From: Malurus cyaneus samueli
Lineage: Eukaryota > Chordata > Aves > Passeriformes > Maluridae
NCBI GenBank assembly: GCA_009741485.1
Contig: CM019214.1
Coordinates: 8,805,662-8,869,661 of the forward strand
Length of the DNA: 64,000 bases
Reading direction: 5' to 3'
Both the position numbers and the translations under genes were made by a program. Below are positions 30,501 through 38,760 of this stretch, one piece after another (position 1 is the stretch's first letter; each line of letters opens with the position of its first letter). The notes below the pieces were generated by a model. It was not told the origin of the DNA and made no database searches. It saw only the letters and a program-made list of their open reading frames with translations.

Positions 30501-33203
30501 AAGATTAAAGGCCTTCCAAGGTTATCAAATTACAATGCAGGTAAAAATTGAGAGTTTTTTGTTTATGTTTTTATATTTGTATTTATAAGAATTAACGTCA
30601 AGAAAGCATGAGTTTGGGTTTTTTTTTTTTAAGTGAAGCCATGGAAAAGCCACATGAAAACCTCCCTTCAGCATAAAAAAAGATAACAAAGTTTGAGTTA
30701 CCTCATACACGCCACATGGCTTGGCCTCTGTTAGAGCTTTCCAATGAGATCCAGCTCCAGAACACGAGCAGGAGAGGGGATTTCACACCCTTCAAAAGTC
30801 AGAGAAATCCAAGTATTTGACTTTTGTGATGTCAGCATTGAGCTCCTACACACTTGCATGGAGATACTCCCATCTTATTCACAGACAAGGAATTCTTTTG
30901 AAGTCTGGGGTATTCTTCCAAATTCTTCATCCAAGAAACCAGAATGGGAGCTAATATAAAAATCTTTTACCTTTTTACTAGTTAAGGATTTTATTAATGT
31001 CCTCACACATGTCTTTATTTTTATATGCTTTTAATCTACAGACTACAAAATCTGCTGCTTCCAACTGGACTTTTTTACATTGTTTACCCAGAAAACCTGA
31101 AGAAGTTGATGATGAAGTATTTTATTCACCACGGTCATTGGTTTTCCAGGAGGCTGAAAACAGAAAATGGACAGTTATGGTAAAAGAAAGAGAAAACAAC
31201 AGTATTTGGAGATTAGGGTCAGCTCTGTTCTGTCTTACATTATAGGCTTAAATTCAGCCTGGTTCCACAATGAATAGTAAATGTTAAAACATATGTTTCA
31301 AATTCACCCCAGAGCACATCACAATTTTGGTTATAGAAAACATGATATATGTAGCAGAAATACTTCTGGACACAAATGTGATCTATTTGGGTGATAACGT
31401 GCTGTTGCTTGCTCTGGGTTTTATCACTAAGTGAAACCTACAGTGAAATCTACAANTTTTTTGGTGATTAAAACACTGGATGTACTCTAATGATTAACTG
31501 AACTTCTCGATTAAAGCATGTTAAATGCTGAGGTCTCAGGGACTGGTCTTAGAAATTACATTTTCCCAGACACTTAAAGCTAGTTTTTTTTCTCTCAGGA
31601 AAAGCTGCTGCTGATACCAGTGGGAGCTTCCCCTGAGAAAGTGCTCGAAGAGTAAAGATTTAAAAGATCCTGAAAAGTTACAGAATGGTTAACACTGTGT
31701 GATCCATGGGAACCATGAGAGTCCACTTGTCATTTACTATAAACCATAACTCCCCTCTCAGCATTCCTAGAATTTCAGAAAATTCCTGCCAGATCTCAGT
31801 AGCCTATTGGCTTTAGAACCACCAAGTTGACAAAAGCTAGTGAAAAGAAAAACAGAAATGGCATTATCATAGTTCTGAGATGAAGTCTAGATATGCTTCA
31901 AATGAATAAACAATGAGTGTTTCATTCAGCAAAAACTCAGACATTGGACACAATCAAAATTACTAACAAATTGGTGTTAAGTTCATAGATTTGGCCTTAA
32001 AATTAAAAAAAAAATCACACTTTTTATTTTAATTTTGCAATGTTTCTAATTGCCCTAAATATTATTTTTTTAAAAGAAAAGAAATGCTTTACTTTGTGTT
32101 TCAGATATAGTTGGAGGATTTTTTTTGGAAGGGGGATAAGAAAAATGTCATCTTCGTATTTTATCAAGCTATAAAAATAATGAATGTATGTACCTTGTTT
32201 ATATAGTATTTTCTACCACTTTCAGCAGAGAGAGCAAGCTGAAGAATAGATTATTTGCTCTGCTGTAGATCCAAGCAGGGCTGAGTGCAATGGGCAGCAC
32301 TGAGGGCTGGCACAGCTGTAATTCAGCCACCTCTGTGTGCTGGGGTGACCCGTCACACTGGGCAGTGATGAAGGGAAAGGAAGGATAGGCAGCAAGATCA
32401 CAGCCCAGGAGAACCCTCATAAATCCAGTGCTGGGCCAAAACAACAATGTGCACTCAGAGCTTGCTGAAATCACAGCAGTGTGAAGCAGGTAATGCCTTG
32501 TCAAGGGCAAGCCAGCGTGGGGCTTGTTGTGTGCACAGGTGTGGGAGGGACAGCAGAGCTGCTGCAACACCGTGTTTTATTCAGCTGACAATCCATCCCA
32601 TCACTCCCATTTCAGCCAGGCCAGTGCTGAGCAGGCAGGACAGCAGGGGTGGATGGCACAGTGTTAACCTCAGTGAGGATTTTCCATGTTTCACCACAGA
32701 ACATGTAGCTAAACTGGGATGAATTGCAGAGTGTGGCTCTCACTGATGCTAATGAAAACTGCTGCAATCCACAAGCCAGCCCATGAGATTCTGGGTACCT
32801 ATTGCATCTCCCAGAAGCAGCTGAAAATACATCACAACATGCCAAGAAGGCCTCAGCATTTAATCTAAATTCTTGTCTGAATTGCTTCTAAGCTGTCCAT
32901 TAATATATTTCGTCCACTCTGAGGAAATCTATCAGCTACAATACAGAACATCCTAACTGATTTTCAGCTCTTGCCTGATTCATCATCTGAAATTCTAGCA
33001 AATAAATCGAAGTTTGCCGTTTTTGTCAGGACAACCATTTTCAACACAAGGCTTCAGAGCTGGAAAATATTTCCCCCATTTTTATTTTTATGGCGTATCT
33101 GTTTCCAATGTGATTGGATTTTTTTCTTTTCTTCCTCCTCTAGGCTGTCATGGTTTCCCTGCTGACAGATTACTCACCACAGCTACAAAAACCCACATTT
33201 TGA
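2546..33203 (+). CDS. OTC: Ornithine transcarbamylase, complete ten-exon gene
   Basis: OTC condenses carbamoyl phosphate with ornithine to give citrulline in the mitochondrial matrix; the active enzyme is a homotrimer. Joining the ten exons gives 1065 nt (354 residues plus stop), the same length as human OTC. Residues 1-32 are a basic, Ser/Thr-containing transit peptide. The carbamoyl-phosphate loop STRTR is at 90-94; His117, Arg129, Arg141, His168 and Gln171 are kept; Asn199 lies in GDGNN. Asp263 and SMG (267-269) form the ornithine loop, and HCLP with Cys303 is at 302-305. The C-terminus ends in a Lys-Pro-Thr-Phe tail. All introns are GT-AG. No frameshift or premature stop was found. Birds excrete uric acid and are reported to have little hepatic urea-cycle flux, so an intact OTC is biologically notable. 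Confidence 0.97.
4010..4195 (-). mobile_element. Old, diverged CR1-like fragment
   Basis: The order of phrases 'tctagtccaacat', 'acttagggatggtaattcc' and 'accaattaaagtgcttcac' parallels minus-strand CR1 ('tccagggatggtgactcc' and so on), but with many substitutions. The ends are approximate. Confidence 0.45.
4965..5150 (+). repeat. Left copy of a diverged direct repeat
   Basis: It shares long stretches in the same order and orientation with 7517-7702: 'ggatatggagcc', 'gtccctggcttc', 'ccaaaggcagggct', 'cctcacagggctctgggcac' and 'atcaggggcta'. The two copies differ by scattered substitutions and short indels. It lies immediately upstream of the G+C-rich gene-like block. No TG...CA ends are seen, so it is not an obvious LTR. 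Confidence 0.8.
5151..5404 (+). other. Putative 5' region of the G+C-rich gene-like block
   Basis: G+C content rises through this stretch. Short recurrent phrases occur, such as 'tttgtgacac', 'tttgtgacat' and two 'cagagccctg' copies. It ends just before the first candidate start codon (GGAGATGC at 5405). It would be the leader or promoter of the gene-like sequence if that was ever expressed. There is no direct evidence of transcription. Confidence 0.35.
5405..6840 (+). pseudogene. G+C-rich acidic modular protein gene, broken by frameshifts
   Basis: I do not recognise a family. Protein-like sequence starts at ATG 5405 in frame 2 and contains [24 protein letters not shown] and [12 protein letters not shown]. 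It moves to frame 1 at about 5815-5850 ([24 protein letters not shown]) and stops at 6591. A basic amphipathic stretch, [17 protein letters not shown], follows in frame 3. Two modules are visible. A Gln-Ser-x-Gly-Pro-Ala-Pro-His-Ser-Pro segment occurs near 5597 and 6016. A D-x-E-E-P-x-E-D ... TI-x-TL-x-V-x-P-x-YPQLL segment occurs at 5851 and 6424. The region is far more G+C- and CpG-rich than the flanking intron. An A-rich tail follows. Chance open frames in G+C-rich DNA could mimic part of this, but the paired modules argue for real former coding sequence. Confidence 0.5.
6841..6912 (+). repeat. A-rich tail after the gene-like block
   Basis: Runs of A are interrupted by C clusters ('aaaaaaaccc', 'aaaaaaaaattt', 'ccaaaaaatattt'). 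This may be a decayed poly-A tail from retroposition or the start of the low-complexity tract that follows. No AATAAA signal at the expected distance upstream was found. Confidence 0.45.
6913..7330. repeat. C-depleted purine-rich low-complexity tract
   Basis: About 400 bases consist almost only of A, G and T on the + strand, with frequent AAG, AAT, TAG and GAATAA units and only scattered C. The complementary strand yields a meaningless open frame rich in Phe, Tyr and Ser. It is probably an expanded and degenerated trinucleotide or hexanucleotide repeat seeded by the A-rich tail. Confidence 0.85.
7359..7427 (-). mobile_element. Short CR1 3'-end remnant joined to a (TATC)n tract
   Basis: The phrases 'tagaatcacagaatgaag' and 'ggaccttgaagatcat' are the minus-strand CR1 3' terminus. 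They are followed directly by TATC/TTTC tetranucleotides (about 7399-7427). Only about 40 bases of CR1 remain. Confidence 0.6.
7517..7702 (+). repeat. Right copy of the diverged direct repeat
   Basis: This is the partner of 4965-5150 in the same orientation. It has 'ggatatggagcc', 'gtccctggcttc', 'ccaaaggcagggct' and 'cacatcaggggctac' in order. It is separated from the left copy by the gene-like block and low-complexity tract. It could mark the start of a second, truncated unit of the same accessory element. Confidence 0.8.
8606..8744 (+). CDS. OTC: OTC exon 2, codons 26-72
   Basis: 139 nt; acceptor ...TTTTGACACAG, donor GTAAAA. It encodes the mature N-terminus with [12 protein letters not shown] and the first helix ([15 protein letters not shown]). 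The processing site of mammalian OTC (after Gln32) has a Gln at the same position here. Confidence 0.97.
8745..9327 (+). other. OTC intron 2 (583 bases)
   Basis: GT-AG intron. Its last 75 bases contain a 25-base near-perfect tandem duplication (9256-9305) just before the pyrimidine tract. Confidence 0.95.
9256..9305. repeat. Two-copy 25-base tandem duplication before OTC exon 3
   Basis: The unit, starting TTCAAGAAGTATTTCA, is present at 9256-9280 and again at 9281-9305 with minor changes. The second copy ends 22 bases before the exon 3 acceptor, in the branch-point zone. Confidence 0.85.
9328..9409 (+). CDS. OTC: OTC exon 3 (carbamoyl-phosphate loop), codons 73-100
   Basis: 82 nt; acceptor GTGTTTCAG, donor GTAGGT. 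It encodes [13 protein letters not shown]; Ser90-Thr91-Arg92-Thr93-Arg94 is the phosphate-binding loop of carbamoyltransferases and is fully intact. Confidence 0.98.
11237..12633 (-). mobile_element. CR1 LINE, 5'-truncated, with reverse transcriptase remnant
   Basis: The 3' end at 11237 has 'aatagaatcacagaatgc'. On the minus strand about 12420-12150 encodes [17 protein letters not shown] and [10 protein letters not shown], recognisable CR1 reverse transcriptase. The catalytic neighbourhood is decayed and frames are interrupted, so the copy is dead. The 5' end is lost near 12633. It is the longest transposable element in the window. Confidence 0.92.
15500..15561. repeat. Pyrimidine tract ending in about 33 consecutive T
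   Basis: A CT-rich stretch (TTTTCTCTTTCTCTCTC) passes into an unbroken T-run at 15529-15561. No element body that could own a poly-A tail was recognised on the minus strand, so simple slippage is likely. Confidence 0.9.
16820..16859. repeat. Short direct duplication in intron 3
   Basis: AAATGCTAAAATAATTAG occurs at 16820-16837 and again at 16842-16859, about 115 bases before exon 4. Confidence 0.9.
16976..17063 (+). CDS. OTC: OTC exon 4, codons 100-129
   Basis: 88 nt; acceptor GCTCGCTGTAG, donor GTTGGT. It encodes [19 protein letters not shown] and NESLTDTA, ending in the first two bases of Arg129. His117 is retained. The donor GTTGGT is weaker than the other donors of this gene. Confidence 0.98.
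17064..22358 (+). other. OTC intron 4 (5295 bases)
   Basis: GT-AG intron. It contains a CR1 fragment (18314-18750) and A/T runs at about 20649-20668 and 20961-20982. Otherwise nothing was recognised. Confidence 0.95.
18314..18750 (-). mobile_element. CR1 LINE 3' fragment
   Basis: It starts 'aatagaatcgtagaatg' and continues through 'tccagggatggggcatcc', 'ttctctgggcaacctg' and 'aagccatttccccctgtcc' to 'ctcagcctttcttgtagg'. This is the ordered 3' UTR and ORF2 end of a CR1 read in reverse. The 5' limit is approximate. Confidence 0.92.
22359..22512 (+). CDS. OTC: OTC exon 5, codons 129-180
   Basis: 154 nt; acceptor CCATCTTTAG, donor GTAAAA. It encodes [33 protein letters not shown] and ends TLQ. 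Arg141, His168 and Gln171, which contact carbamoyl phosphate, are intact. Confidence 0.98.
22513..29399 (+). other. OTC intron 5 (6887 bases)
   Basis: GT-AG intron. No repeat or nested gene was recognised. The part at about 23950-24640 is somewhat richer in G+C and has overlapping open frames without protein-like character. A short CA run lies at about 27451-27462 and an A-run at 28798-28813. Confidence 0.95.
29400..29522 (+). CDS. OTC: OTC exon 6, codons 181-221
   Basis: 123 nt; acceptor CCTTTGGCAG, donor GTAAGG. It encodes [18 protein letters not shown] and [14 protein letters not shown], the first strand and nucleotide-fold-like part of the ornithine domain. The residues equivalent to Asn198/Asn199 are present. 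Confidence 0.98.
29523..30225 (+). other. OTC intron 6 (703 bases)
   Basis: GT-AG intron, A+T-rich, nothing else recognised. Confidence 0.95.
30226..30279 (+). CDS. OTC: OTC exon 7, codons 222-239
   Basis: 54 nt; acceptor TCTTTTGTCAG, donor GTAGGT. It encodes [18 protein letters not shown]. It is the shortest coding exon, recovered by splice-site and length matching rather than by ORF length. Confidence 0.97.
30280..30390 (+). other. OTC intron 7 (111 bases)
   Basis: The shortest intron of the gene, with GT-AG ends. The acceptor is TTCACATTAG. Confidence 0.95.
30391..30540 (+). CDS. OTC: OTC exon 8 (SMG loop), codons 240-289
   Basis: 150 nt; donor GTAAAA. It encodes [20 protein letters not shown], then [18 protein letters not shown] and FQGYQITMQ. 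Asp263 and Ser267-Met268-Gly269 bind ornithine and close over the active site. Confidence 0.98.
30541..31041 (+). other. OTC intron 8 (501 bases)
   Basis: GT-AG intron with an acceptor tract ending TTTTAATCTACAG. Nothing else recognised. Confidence 0.95.
31042..31179 (+). CDS. OTC: OTC exon 9 (HCLP motif), codons 290-335
   Basis: 138 nt; donor GTAAAA. It encodes [20 protein letters not shown] and [18 protein letters not shown]. His302-Cys303-Leu304-Pro305 is the ornithine-site motif, with Cys303 at the usual position. Confidence 0.98.
31180..33143 (+). other. OTC intron 9 (1964 bases)
   Basis: GT-AG intron with a long pyrimidine tract before the acceptor (CTTCCTCCTCTAG). An undetermined base (n) lies at 31456. 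No repeat was recognised. Confidence 0.95.
33144..33203 (+). CDS. OTC: OTC exon 10, codons 336-354 and stop
   Basis: 60 coding nt. It encodes [19 protein letters not shown] and TGA at 33201-33203, the conserved OTC C-terminus. Confidence 0.98.
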   Translation, partial: AVMVSLLTDYSPQLQKPTF

Positions 33204-33307
33204 TGCTTGGATTCCTGCCAGGAGAAAAATTCCTCATCAGCAGAATATTCTGGTCTGCAAATACACAGATCTTCTTCAAAAAGGACCAAGGTAGTGAGTG
33301 ATTTTTA

Positions 33308-33313
33308 AATAAA
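33308..33313 (+). promoter_or_regulatory. Candidate OTC poly-A signal 1 (AATAAA)
   Basis: A canonical AATAAA hexamer 105 bases after the stop codon. Confidence 0.45.
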
Positions 33314-33366
33314 ACCATATAGTTAGCTGTATAATATTGCCTTACTCTCGTGAAAATGTCTGAGAC

Positions 33367-33372
33367 AATAAA
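33367..33372 (+). promoter_or_regulatory. Candidate OTC poly-A signal 2 (AATAAA)
   Basis: A canonical AATAAA hexamer 164 bases after the stop codon, followed within 30 bases by a T-containing stretch. A slightly better candidate than the first because of its spacing. Confidence 0.45.
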
Positions 33373-33390
33373 CACCATTGCAGAAGCTGC

Positions 33391-33739
33391 TTTTCATCTG
33401 GATGCTCCAAGCTGGCTCTCCTTTTTAGGAATCAGCATCACAGGAAACATTCCAAGATTGCACCTTGATGGTTGAGTCTACCAGCAGCATGAGCAAAGCG
33501 TAGTCTACATGTAGGTGTGGTGGGAGCTTGCACAGTGTGGTATTGATGCCTAAAGATTTTTAGTTTTCTCATGTATTCGTAGCTTTGTAGATTTTTAATA
33601 TATAATTGTAGAGTTTCTGGTACTTTTCCTGCCCTCTCTCACATTTTATAAAGTAAGCTAACCATTTCTAACACATTTTTGAAATTCTGTTTAGTGCTAC
33701 TCTCAAGAAGAGAATTTCTAATGAGGATTCTTGTTTTTC
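33391..33739. other. Downstream flank of OTC, nothing recognised
   Basis: A+T-rich non-coding sequence between the OTC poly-A signals and the LTR-like segment. Confidence 0.5.
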
Positions 33740-33997
33740 AGCCGAATTTGAGATGCATAACAAGACATAGGGCAAACAATCCCCTGGACCAACTCCAAAG
33801 GGGCACACCCAAGAGTGGGTTACAGGGGCAATTATCTCCAATTGGATGTACCTGCTAGATGTACTAATTAATTAACCTTATAAGAATTGTAGAACTCTTG
33901 TAGCAAGTGTGCCTGAAAGCTTTCATTAAAGAATTGCTTTTTATCTTACAGCTCTTAATATTGTTTGGAGAGTTTTGTCTTTTGATTCCAGGCAACA
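33740..33997 (+). mobile_element. LTR-like segment (possible solo LTR)
   Basis: The layout is that of a short retroviral LTR. A TATA-like TTATAAGAA lies at 33878-33886 and an ATTAAA signal at 33925-33930 about 45 bases on. A T-rich stretch (TTTTTATCTT) and a terminal ...GGCAACA follow. The 5' boundary and target-site duplication were not found and no family was firmly recognised. It could instead be unique sequence with a fortuitous arrangement. Confidence 0.4.
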
Positions 33998-35249
33998 ATA
34001 TGAGAGACATAAACTTTTTTTTAAACTTGTCCCCTTAATTGCTGGTCTTGGGAAGCGTGTATGGAGAAGCAGTGCTTCAGTTTGCCTTGGCTGCCTCATT
34101 TCCTGGGTGTCTTGGCTCCTGTTTCTGTCCTCCACCCAAACACCAAATCCCACTCCTCTTTGACACCAAAAATATAAAGACCTTGTGAGCATTATCCTCC
34201 TCCACGACATTCCTGTGGGCTGGTGCAGGGGGATATTGCTGTGGAATTGGAATAGAGCAGTTTCCAAGGAGCTGGATGCAGCAAAGAGAGATGGATGAAA
34301 AGAACTGATTCATTCTGTGCCTATCTCCCGTATAACTTCATTCCCTAAACAGAATTTTGGCTAAAGAAGCAAATACTTTGGTTTGTTCTTTTATTTTTTC
34401 CTAAGCAAATGTGAGGGGCACCACATGATGAAACTTGCAGTACTCCTTTGCAGAAATAATTTGCTGTATTTTGCCTGGCACTGCAACACAGTGTACCCTT
34501 CAGCTAATCCTTCTCAGTAGTAAACAAATTCATTACATTTGTAATTTTTGTGATGGCTGGGTGTATGCATTTAATATTTCAGGTAAAGCTCTGAGTTAAC
34601 TATTAACAAACACTTTATTGTTTCTAAATAGTTTCAAAAATCCATTGTTTCTTTTTTTTTTTTTTCACTGTAACACTAGGACAATGTCTGCAATATTTAA
34701 AAACATTCTGCAAATGAGTTTGCTTTTCCTGACCAGCTGCAAAACATTATTCAATTCCTGTCTAAATTTGAGTTCACTGCAGGGCCACACATATCACTGA
34801 AATGAAAATAAAGATACATTTTTTTCTATCTACTTATTTACAATTGATTTCTTGGTTTTGCAGGCATTTGTGTGTGTCTTGTTAAGATTAACATTTTCCT
34901 TTACAACATTACAAGGATTTCAATAATTCAGTGAACATTTCAGCAGAGATACAGCTGCATCAATGATGCAGAACTAGGGTATGTGCTACGAATCAATGTT
35001 TTGCTTTCCAGTTCAGCATGTGGAGGAAAATGCATGGAATACAGTATATTTCTGCTTGCAGTAAGTCCTACTTTTTGAATTAAGTTCCAGTTTGGCAAGA
35101 TATGTTAAAATATGATAGGTCCTCTTGGACCTGGTGAGCTGTTCACATGCTCAGAATTTAAGATATCCTTACTGACCTGATTTTAGTGCTCACTGAGAGC
35201 AAGACAACTCATTTTGCTAGCCCTTTCATAAAAAACACATTAATATCAG

Positions 35250-35295
35250 TTTTATTGTGTTCAACATACAGTATGTTTTATTGTGTTCAACATAC
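35250..35295. repeat. Two-copy tandem duplication (26-base period)
   Basis: TTTTATTGTGTTCAACATAC is present at 35250-35269 and 35276-35295, separated by AGTATG. The pair is itself bracketed by TATCAG on both sides. Confidence 0.95.
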
Positions 35296-36465
35296 TATCA
35301 GTGAAGCCAGGCACATTTATAACACCAAAGCTGTGTTGTTAAATGTTTCATGGTGCCCAGTTTAACAATCACCTGCTCCTCTTTTGATTCCCAGAGCTCT
35401 GATTAGAGCAAATGTGCATCTTGGTTATTGCTGACTCCTTTTGTACTCAGGAATCTGAGCAGGATGCCAGACAGCTGAATCCCCTTGACATTTTTATAGC
35501 ACATGCATAGAGCTGCTGTATAGCATGTGAGTAAGAAGGTCCAACATTTGCAGGAGGGTAATTTCATATGGTTCTATTCCTCTGGGAACATATGCAGCAA
35601 AGGATGACAGCCCCTCCTCTGTCTTGCACAAACTGCTCACACCATCGGCTATTCTGGTGCTTTTGAGAAGAACTGGCTGGACTTTACATCTCCTGAGCAC
35701 TGGATCCTTGTGTGGGAGCACTGAACCACCTGCACCCTCCTGCATGTGCAAAGCCCAGCCTGTGTGCTGGGAGCCAAACACATCCCAGCAGGGTGGATTC
35801 ATGGAACATGTGTAGACTGCACAGCACACGCAGAGCAGGTCTGACACTTCCTAGAGGCACTGGGTTGGTACCAAATAGACTTTCTGCCCCACAGACCCTG
35901 AAATAGGGTGCTCTGAAGGGTTTCTGTAGTGCCCCATAGGGACTTTCACTGCTTTGACATACAGTACAACAGCACTGTGAGGATTAATCCACTTGGGCAG
36001 GTTAAGCATCCTGGGATTGCAGGGTGCTGGCTGTGCAAGACAGCATTATTATGCCATGCAGACTCCTCATGCATTCATTGCTTGAATTTACTAGTGATGA
36101 CTGTAAATGTGGTGAGTAAGGGAAACAGCAATAATGCAGGGAGATTTTCTACCAGGGAAAACTGTTTATCAGCATTCAAAGGGCTTCAAACAAATGCATA
36201 TCAGGTAGCAGTCACTAATAGCTTACAGTGTTTCTCATTACATTTATTTTGCTCTAATCAGTAGAAGTGCTGTTTTCATTGCTGAGTGTACTTGAAGGAT
36301 AGGGTGTTTTTTTCTCTGTGTTTTTACACAGAGATGCTCCTGCCTGGCTCACAATAGCCCCAACCTTCCTTTTGTAAAAGTCCTGCTCTTCTGTTTGACC
36401 TAGAGCACAGCCCTGGGTCAGTTTGGATCTATCAAGTCTTACCCATATCTGACTCATTCAATAGC

Positions 36466-36483
36466 CCCCTGATATCTCAGGGG
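36466..36483. repeat. Small perfect inverted repeat
   Basis: CCCCTGA and TCAGGGG are separated by TATC. The core TGATATCTCA recurs about 12 bases on. Function unknown and probably none. Confidence 0.8.
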
Positions 36484-38570
36484 TCTGATATCTCACCCCA
36501 CACACTGGCAGGGCTGTGCTCTGCCCCTCTCCAGGGCCCTGCACTGGTGGGGGCAGCTGCCAGCATAATCCATCTCCAGCTCAGAGGCACAAGGGGTGGA
36601 CTGACCCTCCTGCACTGTTCCCTCTCCCTGCAGGGCTGGTTGTGTGCTCCTGCTTGTGCAGGCACATCCAGACCTCACACACAGGCAAGCACTGTGTCTG
36701 TGCTTTGTCCCAAGAGGGAATAGTCATATTAACTTTGGTGCCCAGAGTCCAGATGCAGATCCAAAGCTAATACTGAATCTGTCTCTGATCCCAGCTGAGG
36801 CCGTGGGGGAGGACAGGGGCCCAAAGGTACTCTAATGTCCTTTTAGACAGCTGGCAGCCTTGAGGACATCTGCACAGACATGGCAGATGAGACACAGGAC
36901 CAATGGGGCACTTAGAGCAGAGACTGGTGGCCAGCAAGGACCACCTACAGCACCTCAAATGGCCCCAAATCCAGTGCTTTGGCACTCCCTCCCTATATTC
37001 ATGGCCTGCAGATGATTATTCCTATGCCTAGAAAGAAAAATGCAGGCTTGCTTATTAGCAGTTCACACACTCTGTAAACACTTCTGCAGCATATTACCAG
37101 CAGTGGGGGGATTCTTTTATTACCTGCACATGATCTAACATTAATTAGAGATTCAACAGAGAAAGGGGCAGAAAGTTTCTATGTAATTTCCTGAAGGAGG
37201 AAAAACAACATTTTTCCCTGTGTACTACAAGACTAAGAGAGCGCAGTAACTACAGCAGGTAAGAAGGCTGTGGAAAGAATTTGCAAATGATTAGTGTAAC
37301 TTATGAAGGACTGAGTGGGGAGCCTGGACAACCAGGAGAGAACAAAGTAAGGATTCTCAAACAGAATTAAATATTTTATTTGAACCAGCTTACATCAGGA
37401 ATGACACCACGTACAGCAGATTTACTCATTGTCTCGTAGCGGAAGCAGCCGCCTGTGAAAGTCTGAGCTGCTAAAAGGGAAATACAGGAATTACTAAATA
37501 GCAAGGAGGCACCAAGGTTTGGTTGCCTGAAGTCCTCCAGAGCTCCTGAATTAATGTTTACCCCTCATAAGACAGGCTTGTGAGTTATCCATAATTATCT
37601 CGCTGCCTTTCAAATTTTATGAGAGTAGAGCTGCACAAAGGTCTGAGCAACACACTGAGCTGATCATTCAGTCTGGGGAAAGCTTTCATGGCTGAGTTGA
37701 GATATATTGAGCTTAGTTTTGTTTACCAGGAATGTATAATACTAGTGAAAAGTCTGAAAAACAGATTTCACACAAAGGGAAAGGTTTCTTCTTTCTTCTG
37801 GGTTTCCCATTTCTCAGCTAATCACTTGGTTAATGTATTGAGCAAATAAACAGTGCTTTTTTGATTATTTTGCCACGGCTATTTAGCCAGCTGCCTTTCA
37901 AATGCAGAGCCCAGAATTTCTGGGTCTTGCCCAAGGTTATGTGTACAGAGACACTTCATAAGCCACAATCAACATTTAATTCAGCCCAGCATTTGCTCTC
38001 ATCTCTAATGGGATACAGCTATTTGCAAGGTTATTTGATTCTTACACAATCTTGTTACCAACTATTTGAAGAAATCCCAAACCTTTGTGGCCTCTGTAAA
38101 GGCCAATGATCCCTTCTATGTGTCTGTGTGTAGAGGATTTTTCTCTAGGGGCAAGAAATCTGAGGGGGCCTCCATTCAGACAACAGATCCTTCACAGTCA
38201 CAGTCAAAGCATTGCCTGCCCTTGCCAAATGCCTTGGAAAGTTCCTTGTGGTCTGCATTATATACGAGAGGATTAATGAATGCTGCTGCTCTGTAATGGA
38301 CCTATTTTCAGGGGCTTGCCACTCAAGCAAAGCAGGCTCCAGCACAAGCATTATATATCTAGAAAGAGACACGAGCACCAAGATCTGCAATCTTTGCTGA
38401 TCAAAGTTTACTCAGTTGAGCCAAAACTTAATTCCAGCTGTAAGGAACGGCAGGGATAGCTGGAGAAGAGTACTGAAGAATTGGCAGGGCAAATGCAGGT
38501 CATGCTTAGTGATTTAAAAACAAAATAATATTGATTGGAGGGACAAAGCTAAATTACTCACACAAGTTAC

Positions 38571-38760
38571 GGAATCATAGAATCACAGAATGGTTTGGAT
38601 TGGAAAGCTCTTTAAAAATCATCTCATTCCTGCCTCAGGCAGGGCACTTCCCACTAGGCCAGGCCGCTGTAGATCCATCCAACCTGGCCTTGGACACTTC
38701 CATGGATGAGGCACCCACATCTCCCTGGAAAACCTGCGCCAGTGTCCCACCATCCCTGAA
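38571..38760 (-). mobile_element. CR1 LINE 3' fragment
   Basis: It begins 'ggaatcatagaatcacag' and 'aatggtttggattgg', then 'ccaacctggccttggacac', 'ttccatggatgaggcaccc' and 'gccagtgtcccacca'. This is the ordered minus-strand CR1 end, about 190 bases kept. Confidence 0.9.

Larger units (their letters stand above)
33204..33390 (+). other. Probable OTC 3' UTR
   Basis: Sequence following the stop codon, with two candidate poly-A signals. The 3' end is not experimentally known and could lie further right, so the limit is set shortly after the second signal. Confidence 0.5.
33998..38570. other. Intergenic DNA downstream of OTC
   Basis: No exon or large repeat was recognised. Small structures are a T-run near 34651-34666, a two-copy 26-base repeat at 35250-35295 and an 18-base inverted repeat at 36466-36483. 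Patches at about 35600-35830 and 36480-36640 are richer in G+C without protein-like frames. Confidence 0.5.

Noticed and set aside
31456..31456. Undetermined base n in intron 9
   Set aside because: An assembly ambiguity next to a T-run, not a biological feature; it does not touch an exon or splice site.
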